Shown here piece after piece: positions 8,483 to 17,529 of a stretch of DNA of 64,000 nt (position 1 is the stretch's first letter; every line of letters begins with the position of its first letter). Source of the DNA: Caballeronia sp. dw_19 (lineage in GTDB: Bacteria; Pseudomonadota; Gammaproteobacteria; Burkholderiales; Burkholderiaceae); the NCBI RefSeq assembly GCF_018449515.1, contig NZ_JAAVUQ010000016.1, forward strand, positions 62,001 through 126,000, given 5' to 3'. The translations under genes and the position numbers were made by a program. A model generated the notes under the pieces. The model was not told the origin of the DNA, searched no databases, and saw only the letters and a list, made by a program, of their open reading frames with translations.

Positions 8483-9460
8483 ATGACCTCGACTTCTCAC
8501 ATCCCCGTCGTCGATCTGGCGGCCGTTCGTGCGTTGGATCCCGCCGGCTTGCGCGCCGCCGCCGCCGCGATCCGCGACGCATGCAGGAGCATCGGTTTCT
8601 TCTACGTCAGCAATCACGGCGTGCCGACCGATGTGCTCGAAGGCGCGGTGAAAGCGGCGCGCGAATTCTTTGCGTATCCGCCGGAAGTGAAGCGGCGCGC
8701 CGCGGTGAATCATCGGCATCGCGGCTTCAATGCGCTTGGCGACGCCGTCATGTATCAGGCCACCAAACCTGACTACAAGGAGTTTTTCAGCATCGGCCTG
8801 GAGTTGCCGGAAGACGATCCGAGCGTGCTTGCCGGTGAAGCGCTGCGTGGCCCGAACAATTGGCCTGACTTCATGCCTTCGCTGCAACCGGCACTTTATG
8901 CGTACTACGAAGCGATCGGTGCGTGCGGCGCAGATTTGTTGCGCGCGGTCGCGGTGAGCCTGGATATCGACGAAATGTTTTTCGTGAGTAAATACACGAA
9001 GCGCATGCAGCGCACGCAGATGGTCTATTACCCGCCGCAAGCGCCCAAGTCTGATGCCGATCAGTTCGGTGTGGCGCCGCATACGGACTACGGGTGCATC
9101 ACGTTGCTGTGGCAGGACAACGTGGGCGGCTTGCAGGTGAAGGAGCTTGCAACCGATAGCTGGATTGACGCACCGCCGATTCCGGGAACGCTGGTGGTGA
9201 ACGTCGGCGACCTGCTTGCGCGCTGGTCGAACGATCGCTTTCGTTCGACGCTGCATCGCGTAATCAATCGCTCCGGGCAGGAGCGATATTCGATCGCGAC
9301 CTTCTACGATCCGACTTATGGCGCAAGCGTGGACCCGCGCGATCTTGGTCTTGAGGGCGTGCAGCCGCTGTATGAGCCGGTGGCTGCGGGCGATTACATC
9401 CTGGGGCGGATCAACGATTCCATGGGTTATAGAAAGAAGCAGAAAGAAGCGCGCGAATGA
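8483..9460 (+). CDS. Isopenicillin-N-synthase-like 2OG-Fe(II) oxygenase
   Basis: A 325-residue non-haem iron dioxygenase. The N-terminal DIOX_N domain starts IPVVDL and has GFFYVSNHGVP. The iron ligands are His200 and Asp202 (APHTDYG) and His258 (STLHRV), and the 2-oxoglutarate-binding pair is Arg268/Ser270 (RYSIATF). Length and motifs are complete. The substrate is unknown. It starts an operon with the FAD oxidase (4-bp ATGA overlap) and a HisC-like aminotransferase, divergent from a histidine-type transporter. It may therefore act on a histidine-derived or related imported compound. Confidence 0.85.
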   Translation: MTSTSHIPVVDLAAVRALDPAGLRAAAAAIRDACRSIGFFYVSNHGVPTDVLEGAVKAAREFFAYPPEVKRRAAVNHRHRGFNALGDAVMYQATKPDYKEFFSIGLELPEDDPSVLAGEALRGPNNWPDFMPSLQPALYAYYEAIGACGADLLRAVAVSLDIDEMFFVSKYTKRMQRTQMVYYPPQAPKSDADQFGVAPHTDYGCITLLWQDNVGGLQVKELATDSWIDAPPIPGTLVVNVGDLLARWSNDRFRSTLHRVINRSGQERYSIATFYDPTYGASVDPRDLGLEGVQPLYEPVAAGDYILGRINDSMGYRKKQKEARE

Positions 9461-10863
9461 CTGAGCAAACCATGAAAGCAATAGTACAAACGCTGATTGA
9501 TGCACTTGGCGCCGGGTCCGTGCGGTTCGGCGATGCCATCGAGCCACGCTATCTCGGCGACTGGAGTGGCCGCTCGCCGGTGCCGCCGCTAGCGGTCGTG
9601 CTGCCGCGTTCGACTGACGAAGTCGCCACCGTGCTGCGCCTGTGCAACGACGCGCGTCAGAGCGTCGTGCCCCAGGGCGGCATGACTGGACTGGCGGGCG
9701 GCGCCATTCCTTCCGGCGGCGATATCTGCCTGTCGCTCGAACGGCTGGTGGGTATCGAAGAGGTTGATCGTGCGGCGGCGACCATGACGGTGCTTGCCGG
9801 CACCACCTTGCAAACCGTGCAGGACGCCGCGCAGGAAGCGGGTTTTGAATTTGCGCTCGACCTCGGCGCGCGCGGCTCGTGTCAGATCGGTGGCAACCTC
9901 GCTACGAACGCGGGCGGCGTGCGCGTGCTGCAGTCCGGCACGGCCCGCGACCAGGTGCTCGGACTTGAAGCCGTGCTGGCCGACGGCAGCGTACTCAGTT
10001 CCATGAACAAGATGGTCAAGAACAATACGGGCTATGACCTGCGCAACCTGTTCATCGGTTCGGAGGGAACGCTCGGAGTGATCACGCGAGCAGTATTACG
10101 TTTGAAACCACGCCGCGCCGCGCGCAATACCGCGCTGTGCGCACTGAAGGACTACGACGGCGCAGTTGCGTTGCTGCGCTCACTGCAAGCCACCTTCGGC
10201 GATGAAATCGGCGCGTTTGAAATCATGTGGCCGGAATTCTATGACTTTGGTGTTGCGCTGACACGCTCCCAGCAATCGCCGCTTGGTCAGGCGTATCCGC
10301 TTTACGCATTGATCGAACAGGCCGGGTTCTCCGATGACCATGGCGAACGATTCGCCGCGGCACTCAACGCACAGCTCGAAGCGGGCGTCGTGATGGATGC
10401 GGTTGTCGCACAGTCGCAGGCGGAGACTCAGGCGTTGTGGGCGATTCGCGAGGCGACGGCCGAGTTGCCGGTGCAGATCGAGCCGATCAATTTCGATGTG
10501 AGCCTGCCCATAGGCGAGATCGGTCATTTCGTCGATGCCTGCCGCAAGGACTTTACTGCGCGCTGGCCGACGCACTACGGTTTGTATTTCGGTCACATCG
10601 GCGACTCGAACCTGCATGTCACGCTCGATGCCCGTTCGATTCCCGGTGTGACGGTGGAAGAGGTCGACCACGCGCTGTACGGCATGGTTCGCGACTATAG
10701 CGGGTCAATATCGGCGGAACACGGCATTGGTGTGCTCAAGCGGCCGTTCCTGGGCTACTCGCGCAGTGCCGCCGAACTTGCTTGCATGCAGGCGATCAAG
10801 CATGCCCTTGATCCGCACGGCATTCTCAATCCCGGCAAGGTGCTGCCTGCCGCGGGCGATTAA
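9457..10863 (+). CDS. FAD-binding oxidase, D-2-hydroxyacid dehydrogenase (GlcD/D-lactate type)
   Basis: A 468-residue flavoenzyme. The FAD_binding_4 domain covers about residues 35-220, with VVPQGGMTGLAGGA contacting the pyrophosphate and SCQIGGNLATNAGG. The FAD-oxidase C domain follows and ends HIGDSNLHVT...AEHGIGVLKRPFL, where the histidines of the catalytic site sit. Enzymes of this type oxidise D-lactate, D-2-hydroxyglutarate or similar acids to 2-oxoacids. Next to an aminotransferase in a histidine-linked cluster, a hydroxyacid/oxoacid pair such as imidazole-lactate/imidazole-pyruvate is possible but unproven. Confidence 0.87.
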   Translation: MTEQTMKAIVQTLIDALGAGSVRFGDAIEPRYLGDWSGRSPVPPLAVVLPRSTDEVATVLRLCNDARQSVVPQGGMTGLAGGAIPSGGDICLSLERLVGIEEVDRAAATMTVLAGTTLQTVQDAAQEAGFEFALDLGARGSCQIGGNLATNAGGVRVLQSGTARDQVLGLEAVLADGSVLSSMNKMVKNNTGYDLRNLFIGSEGTLGVITRAVLRLKPRRAARNTALCALKDYDGAVALLRSLQATFGDEIGAFEIMWPEFYDFGVALTRSQQSPLGQAYPLYALIEQAGFSDDHGERFAAALNAQLEAGVVMDAVVAQSQAETQALWAIREATAELPVQIEPINFDVSLPIGEIGHFVDACRKDFTARWPTHYGLYFGHIGDSNLHVTLDARSIPGVTVEEVDHALYGMVRDYSGSISAEHGIGVLKRPFLGYSRSAAELACMQAIKHALDPHGILNPGKVLPAAGD

Positions 10864-10889
10864 GACGCTCGAAACGAACAAGGAACTCA

Positions 10890-12014
10890 ATGAGCGTGAC
10901 CGCTTTTATAGAAAACCTGCGTGCTGAAGTGCGCGGCCTGCCTGCTTACAACGCGGGGTTGTCGGCGGAATTCGTGCGTGAGCGTTATGGCGTCTCGCAT
11001 GTCGCCAAGCTCGGCAGCAATGAAAATCCACGTGGCGCGAGCGCGGCTGTGCTTGCACATCTTGCCGAGTTCACTACGACCAGCACGCTCGCGCTTTATC
11101 CCGATCCTTCGTGCAGCGCGTTGCGTGCGCTGATTGCCGAGCGGCTTGCAGTCGATCCAGAGCACTTGTTGTTCGGCAACGGCTCCGAGGATTTGCTCGC
11201 CATTGCAGCCCACACGTTCCTCGCGCCCGGTGACGAAGTGATCACCGTGATCCCGTCGTTTGGCTTGCACATCATCTATCCGCAGAGTGTTGGGGCGAAG
11301 GTGGTCACAGTACCGATGCGGTCGGACTTCGAATTCGATGTCGATGCGCTGATCGCTGCCATTTCGCCGCGTACGCGCATGTTGATTATTAGCAATCCTA
11401 GTAATCCGGTCGGCTGCGCGATGGATGGTGCTGAAATGCGTCGGTTATTGAGCGCGGTGTCGCCGGAGACGCTGGTGCTGTGGGACGAGGCTTATTTCGA
11501 ATACGCCTCCGACGAACACGGTTACCCGGACAGTCTCGCTGTGTTGCGTGAATCAGGTTTGCCGTGGCTTTTGCTGCGCACCTTTTCGAAGGCTTATGGA
11601 CTGGCGGGGTTGCGGGTGGGATACGGCGTGGCGTCGGCGCCTGAACTCGCCGGACTGATGGACCGCGTGCGTACGCCATTCAATATCAACCAGATTGCAC
11701 AGCAGGCGGCAACCGTGGCGTTTGGCGATCAGGCGCATGTTGCGGCCAGTGTTGCTGATGCCCGCGCCGGTCGTGACTGGATGAGCGCTGCGTTGGTCGG
11801 GCTGGGTGTAAATCCGGCACGTTCACGCGCGAATTTCCTGTTCTTTGATTGCGGTGAAGATGCCGCCGAGCTTGCTGGAAAGATGCTGGAGGATGGGGTG
11901 ATTGTGAAGCCCTGGCGCGAACCGGGTTATGAAAACTGCATGCGAGTCAGCGTTGGGAACGCTGCGGATAACGCCTTGTTTATCAGGTCGTTCGACAGGC
12001 GTCGGACGGTGTGA
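10890..12014 (+). CDS. HisC-like pyridoxal-phosphate aminotransferase
   Basis: A 374-residue fold-type I aminotransferase of the histidinol-phosphate aminotransferase family. The PLP lysine is Lys234 (RTFSKAYGLAGLRVGY). The PLP-contact aspartate is in LVLWDEAYFEY, and SNPSNPVG and LGSNENPRG are present. It follows the oxidase by 26 bp with AGGAA before the start. It is far from any his biosynthetic gene, so it is more likely a catabolic paralogue, for example histidine or imidazole-pyruvate transamination, than the biosynthetic enzyme. Confidence 0.85.
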   Translation: MSVTAFIENLRAEVRGLPAYNAGLSAEFVRERYGVSHVAKLGSNENPRGASAAVLAHLAEFTTTSTLALYPDPSCSALRALIAERLAVDPEHLLFGNGSEDLLAIAAHTFLAPGDEVITVIPSFGLHIIYPQSVGAKVVTVPMRSDFEFDVDALIAAISPRTRMLIISNPSNPVGCAMDGAEMRRLLSAVSPETLVLWDEAYFEYASDEHGYPDSLAVLRESGLPWLLLRTFSKAYGLAGLRVGYGVASAPELAGLMDRVRTPFNINQIAQQAATVAFGDQAHVAASVADARAGRDWMSAALVGLGVNPARSRANFLFFDCGEDAAELAGKMLEDGVIVKPWREPGYENCMRVSVGNAADNALFIRSFDRRRTV

Positions 12015-12021
12015 TGGCTTC

Positions 12022-12054
12022 GCGCCGGTGGAACGTTAATCCGTTCACCGGCGC
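12022..12054. terminator. Hairpin between convergent genes
   Basis: GCGCCGGTGGAACG pairs with CGTTCACCGGCGC with one bulged base. It lies between the stop of the aminotransferase (12014) and the stop of the permease on the other strand (12065). There is no long T-run on either side, so it may act as a bidirectional barrier or stabilising stem rather than a classic intrinsic terminator. Confidence 0.55.
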
Positions 12055-12064
12055 GAGCGAAAAC

Positions 12065-13606
12065 TTACTCCACGTTCTCTTCCAGCTGCGCTTCAAGCCC
12101 GACAATCTTCTCCCGCCGTTCCTTTGACAGATTGCCTACTGGCGGCCCGGCAAAACTCTTGCGCACACCTGCGCCGTACCAGATCAGCATCAGCACCGCG
12201 AGCAAGCCGACAATCACATAAATCACTTTTTCATTCGGCGGTTGTATGCCCACGTAAGCAAGAATCAACGCACCGATAACCGCCGCAACAGCAAACGGCT
12301 TCGACCACATTCCCAGCTGGAAGGGGCCTTTCTCGGTCCACGTCTTGCCTTCGGCAAAGATCCCTGCCGCGACCGGCATGGCGTACGAGATGAACAGAAA
12401 CACCGCGCTGCCTGCGCTCAATACCGAGAAGGCATCGCCGTATAAAGTGATGACAATGGCGAGCACTGCCGACACCCAGATCGCAGTACCCGGCGTGCGG
12501 TGCGCATTGACCTTGCGCAGGAACTTCGACCCAGGCAGGCCACCGTCACGTGCGAACGCAAACATCATTCGCGATGTCGATGTCACCGCGGCCAGTCCGC
12601 ACACGTAGTTGATAAAAAACAGCAGCAACTCGATCACGATCCGCAGCGGTCCTGGAATCGGCGCGAGGATCGCTTCAAAGAATCCGGTGCCCTGCTTGAT
12701 CGCCGCGCCAATGTCCGGCATCACGAGCACGAACGAGCAGACCAGCACATACCCGAACAAAGTTGACCACAGAACCGACTTGACGATCCCACGCGGCACG
12801 TTGCGCGCGGCATCGTGAGTTTCCTCGGACGTGTGCGCGGACGCATCGAAACCGGTGATCGTATAGGCGGTCAGCAGCAGCCCCGAGAGGAAGGCCATTG
12901 CCATGGTTTGCGCGGGCCATTGTCCGCCATCCACGCCGGTGAAATTCTTGAAGGTCACGAGCCGCGAAAAGTCCACCTTGACCGGTGAATAGATCACCAG
13001 CGACGCGACCAGGATCACTGTGACGACAAAGATCAGGTAGCCCGACACATCGGTGATCTTGCTGGCGATCCGGATCCCACGGTGATTCAGGAAAGCCTGC
13101 GACGCGGTGATCAACGTCAGAAATATGGTCTGATGCCACCAGCCGAGTGACTCGGGCTTGACGCCGAACATCGGTGCGATGAGGGTGCGAAAGAACGGGT
13201 CCCACGTACCGAAGTTAATGGCGGCAACCACGAACACGAGGCCCAGCAAATTGAACCAGGCGGTGAGCCAGCCCCAGGTCTTGCCGCCCAGGATTGAGCT
13301 CCAGTGATACAGGCCGCCGGCCGTCGGATAAGACGAGGCGATCTGCGCCATCGCGGCCGCAACGACCAGCGCGAAGACGGAGCCGAGCGGCCAGCCCAGC
13401 CCGATCGAGGCACCGCCAGCCGCGCTGAGTCCAAGCTGGAACGAGGTGATCCCGCCAGACAGGATGCAGATAAGCGAGAACGATACGGCGAAGTTCGAGA
13501 ACGCACCCATGCGGCGGGAGAGTTCTTGCGCATACCCCATTTTGTGCAGCAATGAAACGTCGCTATCCGCGCTCTCTGGTGGCGGAACTGCCGTATTGAT
13601 GTCCAT
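12065..13606 (-). CDS. APC superfamily amino-acid/amine permease
   Basis: A 513-residue inner-membrane transporter with about 12 hydrophobic segments. The signature region FSNFAVSFSLICILSGGITS and SSYPTAGGLYHWSSILGGK place it in the amino acid/choline/GABA (ACT) branch. TGFDASAHTSEETHDAARNVPRG is the conserved loop. AAGGATC lies before the start. It is followed upstream by the SDR on the same strand (gap 55 bp) and then the divergent AraC-type regulator, so the three probably form one catabolic unit. The substrate is unknown. An ethanolamine-like amine is possible given the regulator type. Confidence 0.87.
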   Translation of the reverse strand: MDINTAVPPPESADSDVSLLHKMGYAQELSRRMGAFSNFAVSFSLICILSGGITSFQLGLSAAGGASIGLGWPLGSVFALVVAAAMAQIASSYPTAGGLYHWSSILGGKTWGWLTAWFNLLGLVFVVAAINFGTWDPFFRTLIAPMFGVKPESLGWWHQTIFLTLITASQAFLNHRGIRIASKITDVSGYLIFVVTVILVASLVIYSPVKVDFSRLVTFKNFTGVDGGQWPAQTMAMAFLSGLLLTAYTITGFDASAHTSEETHDAARNVPRGIVKSVLWSTLFGYVLVCSFVLVMPDIGAAIKQGTGFFEAILAPIPGPLRIVIELLLFFINYVCGLAAVTSTSRMMFAFARDGGLPGSKFLRKVNAHRTPGTAIWVSAVLAIVITLYGDAFSVLSAGSAVFLFISYAMPVAAGIFAEGKTWTEKGPFQLGMWSKPFAVAAVIGALILAYVGIQPPNEKVIYVIVGLLAVLMLIWYGAGVRKSFAGPPVGNLSKERREKIVGLEAQLEENVE

Positions 13607-13661
13607 GATGGTCGATCCTTATGGCTGAGGCTGCTGGGTAGACGTGGATGAAGCCGCTAAC

Positions 13662-14447
13662 TCACGCGGCGGTAAAGCAGTTATCGACGTAGAGATGCGC
13701 TCCGTTGATGAAACTGGCGTCGTCGCTGGCGAGAAAGAGCGCCGCCTTGGCGACTTCCTCGGGCGCACAAAGACGGCCCTGCTGAAGCGAGAGCGCCGCT
13801 TCGCTTGCATCGAAACCGTATTGCGCGAGCGCGGCAATTTCACGCTGCCCGTGCGGGGTATCGATGAACCCAGGGCACACCGCATTGCAACGAATTCCAC
13901 GCTCGCGATACTCCACGGCAATCGCCCGCGCGAACATCGCGCACGCGCCCTTGGTCGTGCAATAGAGCACTTCGAGCGGCGTGGCCGCTGTCGACGAGAT
14001 CGACGCCGTGCAGACAATCGAGCCGCCGCCCGCCTCAAGCATATGCGGCAGTACGGCGCGGGTCATCGTGAACATGCTCTTGACGTTGACGTCCATGAGC
14101 CACTGGTAGTCTTCGTCGGTGGTATCGAGGAACGGTTTGACGACGATGCTGCCCGCGTGATTGAACAGCACATCGATCGTGCCGAAGCGCTTGGCGATCC
14201 GCGCTACGGCGGTTTCTACCTGATCGGTCTTCGCGACATCCGCCTTGAAGAACTCCGCTACGCCGCCGTTCTCGCGAATTTGCGCCACGACCTGCGTGCC
14301 GGCGTCCGCGTTGATATCGACGACCGCGACCTGCGCGCCCTCCTTGGCGAACAGCACGGAGGCCGCGCCGCCGCAGCCGGTGGCCCCGCCCGATACGATC
14401 GCGATCTTGCCCGCGAGTTTTCCGCCAACAGACTCGGATTTGCCCAT
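13662..14447 (-). CDS. SDR family NAD(P)-dependent oxidoreductase
   Basis: A 261-residue short-chain dehydrogenase. The nucleotide motif is GGATGCGGAA (usual form TGxxxGIG, here with Cys). NHAG follows strand 4, the catalytic Ser is in CTASISS, and Tyr/Lys are in YCTTKGA. CNAVCPGFIDTP and the C-terminal LFLASDDASFINGAHLYVD are canonical. GAGAGGTCAGGA precedes the start. It lies in an operon with the APC permease and opposite the AraC-type regulator. The substrate is not predictable. Confidence 0.88.
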   Translation of the reverse strand: MGKSESVGGKLAGKIAIVSGGATGCGGAASVLFAKEGAQVAVVDINADAGTQVVAQIRENGGVAEFFKADVAKTDQVETAVARIAKRFGTIDVLFNHAGSIVVKPFLDTTDEDYQWLMDVNVKSMFTMTRAVLPHMLEAGGGSIVCTASISSTAATPLEVLYCTTKGACAMFARAIAVEYRERGIRCNAVCPGFIDTPHGQREIAALAQYGFDASEAALSLQQGRLCAPEEVAKAALFLASDDASFINGAHLYVDNCFTAA

Positions 14448-14734
14448 TCCTGACCTCTCGTTGTTTATCCTTTATTTAGGCTAGGCTCGACACAATTTAC
14501 GCACTATCCGAAATTGGCAATGGAGCGAGATAGACCGCGAAAAAATCGCAAACGGTGTCGTGCCGAGACTCAAAGGCGTTCCGGGCAGGGTTTTCAGCGA
14601 TGGGCGCGCACGCGCGCGGCGCTTACCGTGGCGCTCGGCGTGGGCCAGAATGGTCAGAATGACCGGCAAGGAATTTTGGTGGTTTTTTGGTCGTTTACAC
14701 TTTTTTGACGCGTACCGTCCGCCAAGGAGATTTT

Positions 14735-15712
14735 ATGCAAGCGGTCCAACCGGTGCGTCCGGCCGTCGATATCCATTGCTGCCGGAGCATTGACGAGCAG
14801 GCCCGGCTGCTCGAAAGCTGGAACCAGACTTACTGCCAGATCTCGCGGGGCGCTTTCGACGGCTCGGTCAGTTCCGTGCATGCGGGCGCGGTGCGTATTC
14901 TCGTCGAACGCATGAACCGGACGGTGTACCAGCGCGGTTGCGTGGATGTTTCCCGGATCGCCGTGGGCATTCCGTTCCAGCTCGAAGGCCACGCGTTGCT
15001 GTGCGGTCAGGTGAGTCATCTTGACGGGCTGCATGTTTTCTCCGGGCCTGGAGGATTCGAGTTTTTATCGCCCGACAAACATGTGGTCGTGAATCTGGAG
15101 ATAGCGCCGCTGGAGCTCTCTGACCCGCTGCTTCGGCTTGCCATGGACAACGTCCAACAAGCGCTTGGCAATCAACCGGGGGTGCTCAATGCCGATCCTG
15201 TCCGGTTGCAGGCGTTCAGGAGCACGCTGGCGGGTCTGCTGGACACGGTCACGTCCTCACCGTCGTCACTCGCCGACGCGAGCGTGTGCGCGAGTTTTGA
15301 ACGGTCGGTGATTGTGGGGCTATCTGATTTGCTGCTCGATGTTGGCGAGGTCGACATGCGTACGGGACCGTTGCGCAACTGGAAGCTGGTTGGCGCCGTG
15401 CGCGAACTGGTGGAGGCATCGGCGGATTGCCCGCTGTCGGTTGCTGACCTGTGTTTGCGGCTGGGTGTCAGCCGGCGCACGGTTCAGTATGCATTCGATG
15501 AAATTCTTGGTACCAATCCGGCGTCGTATCTGCGTGCCATCAGGCTTGATCGTGTTCGGAAGGACTTGCTGCGTGCCGGGTCGGTCACTGACGCGGCAAC
15601 TCGTTGGGGCTTCTGGCACTTCGGCCATTTCTCGAATGATTATCGTGAGCAGTTTGGTGAGTTGCCGTCGGAGACGTTGAGGAGGTTGCGGGGCGGGGTG
15701 GGGCGGGGTTGA
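14735..15712 (+). CDS. AraC family transcriptional regulator (EutR-like)
   Basis: A 325-residue regulator whose last 100 residues form the double helix-turn-helix (LSVADLCLRLGVSRRTVQYA and ATRWGFWHFGHFSNDYREQFGELPSETLRR). The layout resembles EutR and related activators. The N-terminal 200 residues form the effector domain. Start at 14735 with AAGGAGA upstream. It is divergent from the SDR-permease pair across a 287-bp gap and is the likely regulator of that pair. Its end runs into the repeat block. Confidence 0.85.
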   Translation: MQAVQPVRPAVDIHCCRSIDEQARLLESWNQTYCQISRGAFDGSVSSVHAGAVRILVERMNRTVYQRGCVDVSRIAVGIPFQLEGHALLCGQVSHLDGLHVFSGPGGFEFLSPDKHVVVNLEIAPLELSDPLLRLAMDNVQQALGNQPGVLNADPVRLQAFRSTLAGLLDTVTSSPSSLADASVCASFERSVIVGLSDLLLDVGEVDMRTGPLRNWKLVGAVRELVEASADCPLSVADLCLRLGVSRRTVQYAFDEILGTNPASYLRAIRLDRVRKDLLRAGSVTDAATRWGFWHFGHFSNDYREQFGELPSETLRRLRGGVGRG

Positions 15713-16846
15713 TGCTGGGTTGGTCGGTTCTGGGGCTAGTGGTCAGGGGTTGATGCTGGGTTGGTCGGTTCCGGGGTTAGCGGTCGGGGTCTATGCCGGG
15801 TTGGTCGGTTCTGAGGTTAGCGGTCGGGGTCAGTGCCGGGTTGCTGCTTTCAGTGTTAGTGGTCTGCGAGAGTCGGATATTCTCTTTATCACTATTAGCC
15901 ACTGTGCGTGGCGGCACGTCATTTCTTTGTCCAAAGCGACAAAGAAACGAAGCAAAGAAAACGCTTTCAAACACGCTACCCTAAGTGTCCACAGCGTGCA
16001 GTTTCTATTCATAGGTGCCCCAAAAGCACGGTGCTCGCCAGAGCCACGGATGTGTGAACCCCTCCTTCTCCGAACACCGATACCCACACGCTTCGCCACC
16101 AGTGATTGAACCTGCCCAAGGGGCACCCCGCGCTATCCGCGGACGACCAACCTCCAAATGTGTACGCGTCTCGAACCACGCCGCCAACCTACCAAGTAAT
16201 AAAGCCCCAAAGTATGTAAGGCCGTAACCGACGAAAATAACGGTGTAGGCCGCGTAGCCAACTCATCAAAGATTGAGGCAGTAAATACGCGTCACGTCGA
16301 GCTGCTGTGGATCAAGCTGTGACCACAAAAAAAGCGAGCCGACCAAGCAGCCACCCCAAAAAACGCGTAAGGCCGTGCGGGTTCCATAGCAATTGTGCTT
16401 GCCCGAGAGCGTACGGGGCGAAGCGTGTTCGTGTCAGGATTCGCGAGAAGGAGGGTCTCACACATCGGTGGTTCTGGCGAGCACCGTGCTTTTGGGGCAC
16501 CTATGAATCAAAACTGCACGCTGTGGACACTTAGGGTAGCGTGGTTGAAAGCGTTTTCTTTGCTTCGTTTCTTTGTCGCTTTGGACAAAGAAATGACGTG
16601 CCGCCACGCACAGTGGCTAATAGTGATAAAGAGAAAATCCGACTCACGCAGACCACTAAGGCCGAAAGCACCAACCCGGCACTGACCCCGACCACTAACA
16701 CTGAAAGCAGCAACCCGGCACTGACCCCGACCACTAACGCCGAAAGCAGCAACCCGGCACTGACCCCGACCACTAACGCCGAAAGCACCAACCCGGCATT
16801 GACCCCTGACCCCTGACCACTAACCCCAGAACCGACCACCCCGACA
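15713..16846. repeat. ~1.1 kb inverted repeat with 39-bp tandem repeats at both ends
   Basis: The left arm (about 15715-16097) and the right arm (about 16417-16846) are reverse complements with few differences in their 200-bp core (15880-16060 against 16458-16650). For example TTTGTCCAAAGCGACAAAG is on the left and its complement on the right. The ~320-bp centre is not repeated. The outer ends carry tandem repeats. On the right, about four copies of a 39-bp unit (16661-16812) encode the 13-residue phrase NAESSNPALTPTT. On the left the copies are more degenerate. No transposase is present. Mirror-image short frames exist on both strands of each arm, and I do not call them genes. Confidence 0.8.
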
Positions 16847-17518
16847 CTAGCCCCCCATCATCTTCGTCTCCTGCGGACCGATCCACTCGCGATCGAAATG
16901 ACCCTCGGCGATGGAACGTAACGCAGCCGCTTCCTTGTTCGCCTGCCGCTTCGCCCCTTCGATGACCGCCGCCACGTCCCCGGGTGCTATCGCAAGGACA
17001 CCGTCTTCATCGCCTACGATGATGTCGCCGGGCTGCACCACCATGCCGCCGACAGTGACCGTCACATTGACTTCGCCAGGACCGTTCTTATAAGGGCCAC
17101 GATGTGTCGCGGCACGCGCATAGACCGGGAAGTCGTGTTCGCGAATGGCGCCCACATCGCGGATTGCGCCGTCGATTACCAGACCCTGCACGCCGAGGCT
17201 TTCGGCATAGGTAGCCATGATTTCACCCATCAGCGCTTGCGTAATATCCCCGCCGCCGTCGATCACCAGCACGTCGCCGGGCCGGCAAAAATCGAATGCG
17301 CGATGAATGGCGAGGTTGTCGCCGGGACGGGTGCGCACGGTCACCGCCGTCCCGGCCATGGGCCTGGCACGGTGATACGGCACGAGCCCGACCGTCCCGC
17401 TGACACGCGCCATGTTGTCACTGAGTAGCGAGACAGCAAGGCCGCGCAGTGTCTCCAGTATCTCGGGGCTGGCTTGCGTGGCCGACTCGTTACGGCGCCA
17501 TCCGGGTGGATTGGTCAC
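16847..17518 (-). CDS. RraA-family protein, probable 4-carboxy-4-hydroxy-2-oxoadipate aldolase
   Basis: About 223 residues of the RraA/LigK fold. The core VIDGGGDITQALMGEIMATYAE, GLVIDGAIRDVGAIRE and VQPGDIIVGDEDGV holds the metal and pyruvate-binding residues of class II pyruvate aldolases of this family. These cleave 4-carboxy-4-hydroxy-2-oxoadipate to pyruvate and oxaloacetate. The GTG at 17518 is preferred because AAAGGAG lies 6 bp before it. An ATG two codons earlier overlaps the ribosome site. The LigJ-type gene lies immediately upstream in the same operon, which supports the aldolase role. Confidence 0.8.
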   Translation of the reverse strand: MTNPPGWRRNESATQASPEILETLRGLAVSLLSDNMARVSGTVGLVPYHRARPMAGTAVTVRTRPGDNLAIHRAFDFCRPGDVLVIDGGGDITQALMGEIMATYAESLGVQGLVIDGAIRDVGAIREHDFPVYARAATHRGPYKNGPGEVNVTVTVGGMVVQPGDIIVGDEDGVLAIAPGDVAAVIEGAKRQANKEAAALRSIAEGHFDREWIGPQETKMMGG

Positions 17519-17529
17519 GATCATCTCCT

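Noticed and set aside
8330-9547. A 405-codon minus-strand frame opposite the 2OG oxygenase
   Set aside because: Composition is Arg/His-rich, and the opposite strand encodes a complete enzyme with its iron ligands.
16661-16812. Regular 39-bp repeats considered as a CRISPR array
   Set aside because: The repeats are contiguous, with no spacers, and no cas genes are present.
16541-16816. Small frames in the inverted-repeat arms as genes
   Set aside because: Equivalent frames on both strands are preserved simply because the DNA is an inverted repeat; there is no ribosome site or known domain.
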